Source of the DNA: Runella aurantiaca
GTDB taxonomy: Bacteria > Bacteroidota > Bacteroidia > Cytophagales > Spirosomataceae
NCBI RefSeq assembly: GCF_003339505.1
Contig: NZ_QPIW01000005.1
Span: 1-64,000 of the forward strand
Reading direction: 5' to 3'
Length of the DNA: 64,000 nt
Shown: positions 17,310-25,363 of the stretch, one piece after another
Layout of the letters: every line of letters starts with the position of its first letter
How positions within the stretch are numbered: position 1 is the first letter of the stretch
The notes under the pieces: generated by a model
What the model saw: the letters and a program-made list of their open reading frames with translations, nothing else
Databases searched by the model: none
What the model was told of the DNA's origin: nothing
Made by a program: the position numbers and the translations under genes

Positions 17310-18124
17310 TGGTTGAAACACAAACGATCATCACTGACTACAAACGGCTCAGCGGCGAACTCCGCCTCAGGGTACTGGGCCTTTACAAAAAAGCCAACGC
17401 GGGGCACATTGGGTGTTCTTTAAGCTGCATTGATTTATTGATTGCTGCTCTTATCCAGCAAAAACGCCCGCAGGATTCTTTTCTACTTTCAAAAGGCCAT
17501 GCTGCAGCGGCTTTGTACGTGGCACTCAATCATTTAGGAGATATTTCTGACGAAGTGCTGGATACTTTTTATCAGGATGGAACCACCCTTCCCGCCCACC
17601 CTGCGCCAAACAAACACGCCAGCATTCCGTTTGCTACGGGCTCATTGGGGCATGGCTTACCGATTGCAACGGGCATGGCGCACGCCAGCAAACTTTCGGA
17701 AGAAGATGCAATCTCATTCGTGCTAATGTCAGATGGCGAAACCAATGAAGGTACCACCTGGGAAGCGGCCCACTATGCCATTCAAAATCAACTCGATAAC
17801 CTAGTGGTGCTGGTGGACAAAAACGGCTTACAGGGCTTTGGTAACACAATAGATGTACTGGGAGAAACCGCCACAGTGGCCAAATGGAAGGCCATTGGTT
17901 TTGATGTTTTTGAGGCCGATGGCCACAATCCTGAAGCACTGATTGAAACCATTGAAACAGTCAGATTGCGCAAAAACGGATTGCCCAAGATAATCATTGC
18001 CCATACCGTAAAAGGCAAAGGCGTTTCGTACATGGAAAATCGCATGGAGTGGCACTATCTACCCATGAGCGACACCCAGTACGAAACGGCAAAAGCAGAT
18101 GTAATAAATGCTTACTTTTCTTAG
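17309..18124 (+). CDS. Transketolase, N-terminal (TPP-binding) subunit
   Basis: 271 residues, the thiamine-diphosphate pyrophosphate-binding half of transketolase encoded as a separate protein. Visible markers are KANAGHIGCSLSCIDL, LLSKGHAAAALY, ATGSLGHGLPIATGMA and the cofactor motif SDGETNEGTTWEA followed by LDNLVVLVDKNGLQGFG. The pyrimidine-binding half is encoded at 22745-23689, with three other genes between. A complete enzyme needs both. Transketolase moves two-carbon units between sugars. Its place among glycosyltransferases suggests a dedicated role in making an envelope sugar rather than the pentose phosphate pathway. It starts on the last base of the GT39-like gene's stop codon. Confidence 0.92.
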   Translation: MVETQTIITDYKRLSGELRLRVLGLYKKANAGHIGCSLSCIDLLIAALIQQKRPQDSFLLSKGHAAAALYVALNHLGDISDEVLDTFYQDGTTLPAHPAPNKHASIPFATGSLGHGLPIATGMAHASKLSEEDAISFVLMSDGETNEGTTWEAAHYAIQNQLDNLVVLVDKNGLQGFGNTIDVLGETATVAKWKAIGFDVFEADGHNPEALIETIETVRLRKNGLPKIIIAHTVKGKGVSYMENRMEWHYLPMSDTQYETAKADVINAYFS

Positions 18125-18132
18125 GTTTTGCT

Positions 18133-18140
18133 TAATTTTG
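18133..18140 (+). promoter_or_regulatory. Possible Bacteroidota -7 element (TAnnTTTG)
   Basis: TAATTTTG matches the Bacteroidota -7 consensus TAnnTTTG, 22 nt before the ATG of the coiled-coil gene. No convincing -33 TTTG lies at the usual distance, so this is weak. Confidence 0.25.
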
Positions 18141-18162
18141 GCCAAACTCTGGTTTTATTAAT

Positions 18163-18600
18163 ATGATGACAGACCGACAACGAATCGAGCAATTAGAGCT
18201 TTTAATCGCTGAATTTGCAATCAAGCAAGATGAGCATACGGCTATTTTGGAAGAGCACTCCGCCAAAATAGAACGTATATCTTTGCAAATCAAGCGTTTG
18301 GAAGAAGCAGTAAAGATTTGCTTGAAAGGTATCCAACAAAATAGTGATGATATTCAGTTTTTGCTCAAAAAACAAACCGAGTTTGAAGAAAAACTGAATG
18401 AACTCAATTCCAAAATAGATGGCTTGGGCCTGCGCATAGACAAGATTGAACAACGCATGGACAAGCTTGAACAACGCATGGACAAGCTTGAACAACGCAT
18501 GGACAAGCTTGAACAACGCATGGACAAGCTTGAGCAACGCATGGAGAATGTCGAGACCAAATTAGATGTAATAATCAACATTCTTCAAAATAGAAATTAG
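18163..18600 (+). CDS. Small coiled-coil protein with seven-residue tandem repeats
   Basis: 145 residues, hydrophilic and almost entirely alpha-helical coiled coil, with no signal peptide or membrane segment. After an irregular N-terminal coil, residues about 92-133 consist of five consecutive copies of a heptad, four of them exactly MDKLEQR and the first IDKIEQR, giving one uninterrupted coiled-coil stripe. At the DNA level this is a 21-bp tandem repeat (18436-18540). Copy number is probably variable. The function is unknown; it could be a scaffold or tether. It lies in the gap between the transketolase halves, 38 nt after the N-terminal subunit. Two adjacent Met codons (18163 and 18166) can serve as start. 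Confidence 0.75.
   Translation: MMTDRQRIEQLELLIAEFAIKQDEHTAILEEHSAKIERISLQIKRLEEAVKICLKGIQQNSDDIQFLLKKQTEFEEKLNELNSKIDGLGLRIDKIEQRMDKLEQRMDKLEQRMDKLEQRMDKLEQRMENVETKLDVIINILQNRN
18436..18540 (+). repeat. 21-bp in-frame tandem repeat, five copies
   Basis: Units at 18436, 18457, 18478, 18499 and 18520. The middle three are identical, the first is degenerate and the last has one A-to-G change. Each encodes one heptad (MDKLEQR). The near-identity at DNA level points to recent slippage or expansion. Confidence 0.95.
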
Positions 18601-18609
18601 CAACCTTGG

Positions 18610-20625
18610 GTGTTTATTTTACAAACATCCAAAATCACATTCGTTTTGATTTATCAGGAAAAAATACTTCAGCTTAAAGGGCCCATATTTGTATTTGGAG
18701 CCAGTGGTTTTATCGGAGCCAATCTTTTCAAAGACATTTTCAAAGTTCGTAAGGATGTCTACGCCCTCACGCACGACGCCACCAAAGCTTGGCGCTTAAA
18801 ATTGTTGGATATTCCTTTTGAAAATATTGTTCACTGCGATATTCTATCAAACAACTCTGTTGAGCAGACTTTTGCGCAGTACAAGCCCAGAACCATTTTC
18901 AATTTGGCCGCTTACGGAGCGTACAGCAAGCAAAAAAACATCAATCTGACCTACGAGACCAACGTCATCGGAACGGTCAATATTTTAGAAAACTGTACCG
19001 ACGAAACGGTTTACATTCACGCTGGCAGCAGTTCTGAATACGGGTTCAACTGTGCGGCTCCCAAAGAAACCGATCCCGTTAAACCCAACAGTCACTATGC
19101 CGTTTCGAAGGTCTCGGCGGCGTATTTGATTGAGTTTTACGCCAAAGTTCATCAACGAAAAGCCCTTAATCTACGCCTTTATTCCATTTACGGCGCTTGG
19201 GAAGAGCCCGACAGGTTGATTCCCCGCTTGATTGAAGAAGCCCGCAAAGGTGGTTATCCTCCGCTGGTTTCTCCCGATATAAGCCGCGATTTTGTGTACG
19301 CCGATGATTGCGTAGAAGCATTTTTGGACGCGGCATTAAAGGTAAATACAACCATTTCGGGCAAATCGTATAACATCGCAACGGGTGAAAAAACCACCAT
19401 GCGCGAACTGGTCGAAACTTCCCGTCAGACCTTTGGTCAGACGGATGTACCGGTCTGGGGAAGTATGCCCAATCGTGGTTGGGATTTATCAGATTGGTAC
19501 GGCGACCCCACCGAAGCCCAAAAAGACTTGGGCTGGAAAGCCCGCACCTCGCTCAGCGACGGGCTGCGATTGAACAAAGAATGGCAGGAAGCAAACCAAT
19601 ACGAAGAACGGATTCTGCCCGCTTTTGCCAATCCAAAGCTTAATCCTGTGATTACGGCCATCATTGCCTGCTACAAAGATGCTCAGGCGATTCCGTTTAT
19701 GTATGAGCGTTTGGTCAAAACCTTCAATGAACTTAAAGTACGTTACGAAATCATTTTTGTCAATGATGCTTCGCCCGACAATCAGGACGAAGTAATCAAC
19801 GCCATTTGTCAACGTGATTCCAACGTTATTGGCATCACGCACTCGCGGAATTTCGGTTCCCAATCGGCCTTTTTGAGCGGTATGGAAATTTCAACGGGCG
19901 ACGCCGTTGTGTTGATGGACGGCGACCTACAAGACCCGCCAGAAGTGATTCCTCATTTTTATGAAAAGTGGTCAAATGGCTTCGATGTGGTGTATGGCGT
20001 GCGCGTTCAACGCGAAATGAAGCCCCATATTCACTTTTTTTACAAAGCTTTTTACAAAGTTTTCCAAAACCTCAGCTATATCCCCATTCCTCGCGACGCG
20101 GGCGATTTCTCCATGATTGACCGCAAAGTGGTTAAGGAGTTGGTAGCCCTGCCCGAAACCGAGCAGTTTTTGCGCGGCCTGCGGGCGTGGGTAGGTTTTA
20201 AGCAAACGGGCGTTGACTACGTGCGTCCCGAGCGAATGTTTGGCGTATCGACCAACAACTGGCGAAAAAATATTTGGTGGGCCAAGAAAGCCATTTTCTC
20301 GTTCAGCTTTGCACCTTTAGAACTCATGAGTTACGCGGGCTTTAGTCTTACTGCCTGTTCTATTCTGGGTATTTTCTACCAAATATTGGCGAAATACTTT
20401 TTCGCCCCTGATACCCCTCAAGGCTTCACGACGGTTATTATCCTGATTACTCTTTTTGGAGGACTAACCATGCTAGGCATCTCATTTTTAGGAGAATATA
20501 TCAGCAAGATTTTTGAGGAGACGAAAAAAAGACCCAAGTTTATTCGTACAAAAATTCAAAAAGGCGAAAAAACATTTCGTACTTCGGATGAAATCATGAC
20601 CTTGGTAAAACAGCGGAAGAAATAA
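18610..20625 (+). CDS. Fusion of NAD-dependent sugar epimerase/dehydratase (SDR) and family-2 polyprenyl-phosphate glycosyltransferase
   Basis: 671 residues with two enzymes in one chain. Residues about 22-325 are an extended SDR: IFVFGASGFIG (NAD site, 26-36), SSSEYGF, and HYAVSKVSA with the YxxxK catalytic pair, followed by DFVYADDCVEAF. Residues about 340-671 are a DPM/GtrB/ArnC-like GT2: ITAIIACYKDAQ, EIIFVNDASPDN, VLMDGDLQDPPEVI (DxD), RDAGDFSMIDR, and two C-terminal membrane helices (about 565-635). It plausibly makes a nucleotide sugar and loads it onto undecaprenyl phosphate. No ATG lies near the N-terminus; GTG at 18610 is the best start but is uncertain. A strong terminator follows. 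Confidence 0.88.
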   Translation: MFILQTSKITFVLIYQEKILQLKGPIFVFGASGFIGANLFKDIFKVRKDVYALTHDATKAWRLKLLDIPFENIVHCDILSNNSVEQTFAQYKPRTIFNLAAYGAYSKQKNINLTYETNVIGTVNILENCTDETVYIHAGSSSEYGFNCAAPKETDPVKPNSHYAVSKVSAAYLIEFYAKVHQRKALNLRLYSIYGAWEEPDRLIPRLIEEARKGGYPPLVSPDISRDFVYADDCVEAFLDAALKVNTTISGKSYNIATGEKTTMRELVETSRQTFGQTDVPVWGSMPNRGWDLSDWYGDPTEAQKDLGWKARTSLSDGLRLNKEWQEANQYEERILPAFANPKLNPVITAIIACYKDAQAIPFMYERLVKTFNELKVRYEIIFVNDASPDNQDEVINAICQRDSNVIGITHSRNFGSQSAFLSGMEISTGDAVVLMDGDLQDPPEVIPHFYEKWSNGFDVVYGVRVQREMKPHIHFFYKAFYKVFQNLSYIPIPRDAGDFSMIDRKVVKELVALPETEQFLRGLRAWVGFKQTGVDYVRPERMFGVSTNNWRKNIWWAKKAIFSFSFAPLELMSYAGFSLTACSILGIFYQILAKYFFAPDTPQGFTTVIILITLFGGLTMLGISFLGEYISKIFEETKKRPKFIRTKIQKGEKTFRTSDEIMTLVKQRKK

Positions 20626-20644
20626 CCAAATTATACCAAAAGAG

Positions 20645-20692
20645 GAAGCCGCCAACAGAACCAAGTAACTATTGGGTTCTGTTGGCGGCTTC
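20645..20692 (+). terminator. Strong intrinsic terminator
   Basis: Perfect 18-bp stem (GAAGCCGCCAACAGAACC with its reverse complement), 12-nt loop, then TTCAGTTTTTT. It ends the transcription unit that begins with the GT39-like gene, so the downstream membrane protein and transketolase C-terminal gene need their own promoter. Confidence 0.92.
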
Positions 20693-20905
20693 TTCAGTTT
20701 TTTAAAGTAAGTTGTTTTGAAAATGGTTGATTTTATGAGCGTTTACCATTAAACCTTACCCTTTTTTATCCCAATATGCACCAAAATATTTTGGACATAA
20801 ATCTTATTAGTATATTTTTGTTGCATCCTGCAATTCGCACGCCAAGCAGTTAACCAATAAAGTCAGCGGTGGCAAATCCCCTACCCACCTTACTTTGCGT
20901 ATTTG

Positions 20906-22633
20906 ATGAAACAAAAATTTACTACTTCCTCACTTTCCTTCATTTTTGCAATTCTTCCCTTTGTATTTTTTTGTATTTTTTTAATATTTTTTACTACTAA
21001 TCTTCCACAAGGAGATGATTTTGATTTGATTCTCAACTTTCTATCTGAATATGTTTCCGCAAAAGATGGATTTGTTGAAAAGTGGAAACTCCTGAGCGCA
21101 CAGTTTGTGGAACACCGCCTTTTTTATACAAGACTCATTGTATTAAGCCAGTATCTTCTATCGGGAGAGGTCTCTTTTTACATCATTACCATTTTAGGCA
21201 ACTTATCTTTAGTCGGTATTTTCATTATTAGTTGGCAACAATTAAAGCTTGCTGGCCATTCCATTTATTATCTTATTCCAATATCTCTTTTATTATTTCA
21301 ACCCTGTTACTCATACGATGGGGTGCTGTGGCCTGCGGCTACCCTCGCCTACAATTCTGTTTCTTTTTTTGCTCTTTTGACAATTCATTGGCTTTCAAGC
21401 CGTCATAACCTTCATTTCTGGTTGGCCTTAGGTGCGGCCGCCCTTTGTACGTATACGTTTGGTAACGGAGTCTTAGTCTTGGTGGCAGGTGCAGGGTTGT
21501 TGATGATACAAAAGCGTTGGAAAGAGCTTCTGATTTGGAGCATATTCACCATTTCAATCTTACTTGTATATTTTTCAGACTATCAACAATACGAAAACCG
21601 AAATAATCCAATCCACAATCTTATCAATCATCCTCAATATATTTTTCTCAACTTACTGGTTTTTCTGGGCTCCGCTCTCAATTGGGATGAACAATGGCTT
21701 AGACCTCTCAATCTAAATGACTCCGCTTCGGTACTGGCAGGCGGATTGGTGTTAGCCACTTTCCTCTATTTATTTTTTCTGACAATCAAGGCTTGGATTC
21801 AGCCAAACCTCCCCCCTCAGAAGGTTAACAAAAGTGAGCGTCGATTTAAAGAGTTTCTTTTCGGAAGCCTCACTTTCTTTATCTTGACAGGCTTTTTACT
21901 TTGCATTTCACGCGTGGATAAAGACCAGATTTTTGCGCATATCAACCGCTACCGTATTCATTCAGTAGTTGGCTTGGTCCTCACCTATTGCATGGCCCTG
22001 CGTTATTTACAATCAAAATCCCTTCTTTTTGCGCTGACTTTGGGGAGTATTCTGGGCATTTTTATGCTTTCGTATTTTCATTTTTATAGTATTTTCGCTC
22101 AGTATAAACGAGAATACATTACGGCCCAATACAACTGGGTCACGAGCAATCAGTGGTTTATCTATCGAGATACATCTTACTGGGAAGAATCCTCTAAACT
22201 AATCATGAACAAGGCGGCTAAAAGTATTAATTTTCGCATTACCGATTCTCCCTTTTCCCAAGTAATTGTCAAAAACGAAATAGTTCCTGATTTTAAGATT
22301 GAGCACAATAAAAGCCAAAAAATGCTCAAAATTATGGGCTCTGCGTCCAAATTGCGCCCATTTGGTGCCTCTGAGGATTATTTTGTAGCGTTTAAAAACC
22401 TTACAACATCAACCACGTATTTAGTATCAGCCACGTATGACCGCCGAAGTATACGGCTGGTGCTCATGGGAGAGAATTACTATTATCCTCAATTCCACAG
22501 GGAATTGACCTATCGGCATTTCCCAACGGGAACTTACCAAATCGGGGTTGCGTACTGTAGAAATAATACTTTAGAACTCAAATGGCAGCCCTTTACTTTT
22601 GAGGCCGTTCAGGAGAGTAATCTCGTTTACTAG
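20906..22633 (+). CDS. Polytopic membrane protein, GT-C-like, paralogue A
   Basis: 575 residues from the ATG at 20906; an adjacent TTG also opens the frame. About eleven hydrophobic helices are followed by a soluble C-terminal domain of about 180 residues. Directly after the first helix comes an acidic pair (LPQGDDFDLI), then FVEHRLFYTRLI. An Asp/Glu motif in this first outer loop is the hallmark of GT-C glycosyltransferases. The same layout recurs in the protein at 23689-25305 (IPKWDDHAF, HNEHRVALTRLI, and matching QKRWK and DYQ blocks), so the two are paralogues. I do not recognise a named family; a polyprenyl-phosphate-sugar transferase role is inference. Confidence 0.6.
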   Translation: MKQKFTTSSLSFIFAILPFVFFCIFLIFFTTNLPQGDDFDLILNFLSEYVSAKDGFVEKWKLLSAQFVEHRLFYTRLIVLSQYLLSGEVSFYIITILGNLSLVGIFIISWQQLKLAGHSIYYLIPISLLLFQPCYSYDGVLWPAATLAYNSVSFFALLTIHWLSSRHNLHFWLALGAAALCTYTFGNGVLVLVAGAGLLMIQKRWKELLIWSIFTISILLVYFSDYQQYENRNNPIHNLINHPQYIFLNLLVFLGSALNWDEQWLRPLNLNDSASVLAGGLVLATFLYLFFLTIKAWIQPNLPPQKVNKSERRFKEFLFGSLTFFILTGFLLCISRVDKDQIFAHINRYRIHSVVGLVLTYCMALRYLQSKSLLFALTLGSILGIFMLSYFHFYSIFAQYKREYITAQYNWVTSNQWFIYRDTSYWEESSKLIMNKAAKSINFRITDSPFSQVIVKNEIVPDFKIEHNKSQKMLKIMGSASKLRPFGASEDYFVAFKNLTTSTTYLVSATYDRRSIRLVLMGENYYYPQFHRELTYRHFPTGTYQIGVAYCRNNTLELKWQPFTFEAVQESNLVY

Positions 22634-22744
22634 CCTGCTGAATTTGGGTAGCCTTTTGAATTTTGCTTAATTTGCAGCTATTTCATTCTATAGACAGCCA
22701 CTTCACGCTGAAGTAAGCTCTCTTGGAGCAACATACCGTTAGTT

Positions 22745-23689
22745 ATGCGCAAAGAATTTTCAGCCGCCATTGAAAAATTAGCACTCGCCGATGAATCTAT
22801 CGTATTCATTACTGGTGATTTAGGATATAATGCCCTAGAAAATTTACAGGAAAAATTGGGAAAACGCTTCATCAATGCTGGTGTAGCCGAGCAAAATATG
22901 GTAGGCGTAGCCGCAGGAATGGCTTACAAAGGCTACAAAGTTTTTTGTTACAGTATTGCTCCCTTTGTGGTGTATCGTTGCCTCGAACAATTCCGCAACG
23001 ATGCCTGCCTTCACAATCTGCCCGTGTTTCTTGTCGGCAACGGTGGTGGGTACGGCTACGGCATCATGGGCAGTACGCACCATGCCATCGAAGATTTGGC
23101 TTGCCTGAGCAGTTTACAAAATGTAAAAACATGGATTCCAGCTTTTAGCGACGAGGTTGAGCCTGTTTTAACGCAGATAGTTCACGAAAAACACCCCGCC
23201 TACTTGCGCCTCGGCGTGGGTCCACTCACTCCCGAAGGAGCGGTGTTGTCGGGGTCGTTGAAAAAAGTAGTGCACGCGCCCAATGCCCAAACCGCCATTA
23301 TTGCTTTAGGACCCATTGCGGCCAATGTATTAAAAGCACTTCAAGAGCCTGAATTACAGGCCAGTTGTAGCGTTTATACCGCACTTAGCCTCCCGCTTCA
23401 ACTCACTGACGCTACCCTCCGAGAGCTGCGACAGGCAGAAAATATACTGGTGGTAGAAGAGCACGTAAGTATCGGCGGTTTAGGCCAACAACTCTCGGTA
23501 AAACTGCTCGAAGCGGGGATTCATCCGCAGCGTTTTCAGTCATTGTCGGCCCAAGGATACCCCAACGGGCTTTACGGAAGTCAACAGTACCACCAAACCC
23601 AATCGGGGCTGGATGTTAAAAACATCGTGAACGTCTTACGGTCATTTGCCGAATCACGGCTGCTGCACACTAATCACCCCCATAGTTGA
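22745..23689 (+). CDS. Transketolase, C-terminal (pyrimidine-binding) subunit
   Basis: 314 residues forming the second half of a split transketolase. FITGDLGYNALENL begins the pyrimidine-binding domain, and INAGVAEQNMVGVAAGMA holds the glutamate that activates thiamine diphosphate. GNGGGYGYGIMGSTHHAIED follows, and a transketolase C-terminal domain occupies about residues 185-300 (LVVEEHVSIGGLGQQL). It complements the N-terminal subunit at 17309-18124. The halves are normally adjacent in operons; here they are 4.6 kb apart and separated by a terminator. The stop overlaps the ATG of the next membrane protein (TGATG), so the two are probably translationally coupled. Confidence 0.92.
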   Translation: MRKEFSAAIEKLALADESIVFITGDLGYNALENLQEKLGKRFINAGVAEQNMVGVAAGMAYKGYKVFCYSIAPFVVYRCLEQFRNDACLHNLPVFLVGNGGGYGYGIMGSTHHAIEDLACLSSLQNVKTWIPAFSDEVEPVLTQIVHEKHPAYLRLGVGPLTPEGAVLSGSLKKVVHAPNAQTAIIALGPIAANVLKALQEPELQASCSVYTALSLPLQLTDATLRELRQAENILVVEEHVSIGGLGQQLSVKLLEAGIHPQRFQSLSAQGYPNGLYGSQQYHQTQSGLDVKNIVNVLRSFAESRLLHTNHPHS

Positions 23690-25305
23690 TGAACAAAAGA
23701 TCATTGGCATCCTTACTGGTTACGTTTGCCCTGATATTTGTGTATTATCAGCTTTGGAATCGTTATGCCATTAATATCCCAAAATGGGATGACCACGCCT
23801 TTAAAGCTACCTTACTCAATTTTGATAAAGCCGAGAGTTTTAGCGGAAAAGTATACGAAATTTACCGTCAGCACAACGAGCACCGGGTAGCCCTGACCCG
23901 ATTAATTGCCGTGATTGACTATAAAATCTTCGGCCATCTCAATTACGAGCATTTGATGTTTTTCGGGAATTTAGCCCTGTTGGTGATTTGGTGGTTGCTT
24001 ACCCGTTTTTTTAAACCCTTGCCCGGAGCCGTTTGGTACGCCTTGCCCATTGCAACGCTTTGGTTTTCACTGGCTTTTTGGGAAAATACCTTTTGGGGCA
24101 TGGCCGCCGTTCAAAACTTATGGGTGGTGGCATGGGCTGTGCTAACCTTCTGGCGGCTAAGTCGAGGCGACAAGTACTGGTGGTGGGCCCTACCGATGGC
24201 ATTTATGGGCGTATTCACCAGTGGCAATGGCATCTTGATTTTCCCCCTTGCATTGGGCGTTTTATTGCTCCAAAAGCGTTGGAAAATTGCCGCTATCTGG
24301 ACGGTATTCAGCATTTTGAGCATTGTCCTTTATTTTTGGGATTATCAAAGCCCGCCCACTGATTTGAGCGCATCGGGCAGTTTTCAGTCTTTTATCCGGG
24401 GTTTTTTGCTTTTTTGTGGCTCGATCTTCGAGGGACTTCCCTTTGGAAATTTTCCTTTTCAAATGCCACTTTGGTTTGGGGCTTTGTCATTATTTGTAAG
24501 CCTAAGTATGCTGCTTTACATCCTGAGAAGCTATTGGAAGCGCCACTTTGTATTAAACGAATTTGACTATTTTTATTTAGGAGGAGTTGCTTTTGCGTTG
24601 GCTACTGCACTGATTGTCACTTATTCACGTACTGGTTTAGGTTCCGATATCATGCTGATGAGTCGCTATAAACTCTACTCAGCTTTATTGGTAAGCTTTA
24701 ATATCGCCTATCTGACCCGCCTTGTAAGTTCACGCTTTCGGGAGGTTTTGACGGTTACCTTTGTGGTAAGTGCGGGGTTTTTATACGCCTGCAATCAGCA
24801 TTATCATTTGTACGACGCCATTCAGCTACGCAAATATCTAATAAGCACTAGTTTTAACTGGCGCAATGAGGCCCCCGCCACGAATAAGATATATCAAGCG
24901 CCAAAATTGTTTTTGGAGAAAATAAGCCTTCCCAAAGATAGTATTGTGGCTGGTGGAAAGGCGTGTTCTGCCAATGACTCTTTATTGGAACTGAAACAAC
25001 CCAATTACCGCCTTTATGACCTCCGCGATGGGGGCTTGTATGTGCTTTTGTCGAATGAAAAGCACCAATACATCTTCCCAACCCAACAGGCGCGTAAGCA
25101 TTCACTGCGGAATTTTGTCAATTACAACCGATTTTTCATCAAAGGTTCAACCGCGCGTATTGAGGCCGCCGAAGTTATTCCCGGAACCTACCGGGTACGC
25201 TGGTTGCATTATGACCGAAAAGGCAAACTGTATTTGGAAAACGCAGATTGTGAGGTCATGACATTCAAGGACGTGAAAAAAGCAGTTATAAAAACAAATT
25301 GGTAA
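23689..25305 (+). CDS. Polytopic membrane protein, GT-C-like, paralogue B
   Basis: 538 residues from the ATG at 23689, which overlaps the transketolase stop by one base. About eleven hydrophobic helices and a soluble C-terminal domain of about 150 residues. The first outer loop has IPKWDDHAFKA, then HNEHRVALTRLI. Mid-protein, FTSGNGILIF and LLLQKRWKIAAIWTVF match FGNGVLVL and LLMIQKRWKELLIWSIF of paralogue A. The paralogues flank the transketolase C-terminal gene, suggesting duplication followed by use on different acceptors or donors. The acidic motif after the first helix again fits a GT-C transferase. No characterised homologue is recognised. Confidence 0.6.
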   Translation: MNKRSLASLLVTFALIFVYYQLWNRYAINIPKWDDHAFKATLLNFDKAESFSGKVYEIYRQHNEHRVALTRLIAVIDYKIFGHLNYEHLMFFGNLALLVIWWLLTRFFKPLPGAVWYALPIATLWFSLAFWENTFWGMAAVQNLWVVAWAVLTFWRLSRGDKYWWWALPMAFMGVFTSGNGILIFPLALGVLLLQKRWKIAAIWTVFSILSIVLYFWDYQSPPTDLSASGSFQSFIRGFLLFCGSIFEGLPFGNFPFQMPLWFGALSLFVSLSMLLYILRSYWKRHFVLNEFDYFYLGGVAFALATALIVTYSRTGLGSDIMLMSRYKLYSALLVSFNIAYLTRLVSSRFREVLTVTFVVSAGFLYACNQHYHLYDAIQLRKYLISTSFNWRNEAPATNKIYQAPKLFLEKISLPKDSIVAGGKACSANDSLLELKQPNYRLYDLRDGGLYVLLSNEKHQYIFPTQQARKHSLRNFVNYNRFFIKGSTARIEAAEVIPGTYRVRWLHYDRKGKLYLENADCEVMTFKDVKKAVIKTNW

Positions 25306-25363
25306 TACCTAAAAAAAATGATTGGCCAAAGGGGTGCATCTTTCGCCGATAACAAGCTAAATT

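Noticed and set aside
18202-18537. Minus-strand repeat-rich frame opposite the coiled-coil gene
   Set aside because: Mirror image of the 21-bp repeat tract; the plus-strand heptad coil is the sensible reading.
20693-20905. Small gene between the terminator and the GT-C paralogue A
   Set aside because: No open frame with a plausible start; the stretch is AT-rich and probably holds the promoter, but no convincing -33/-7 pair was found.
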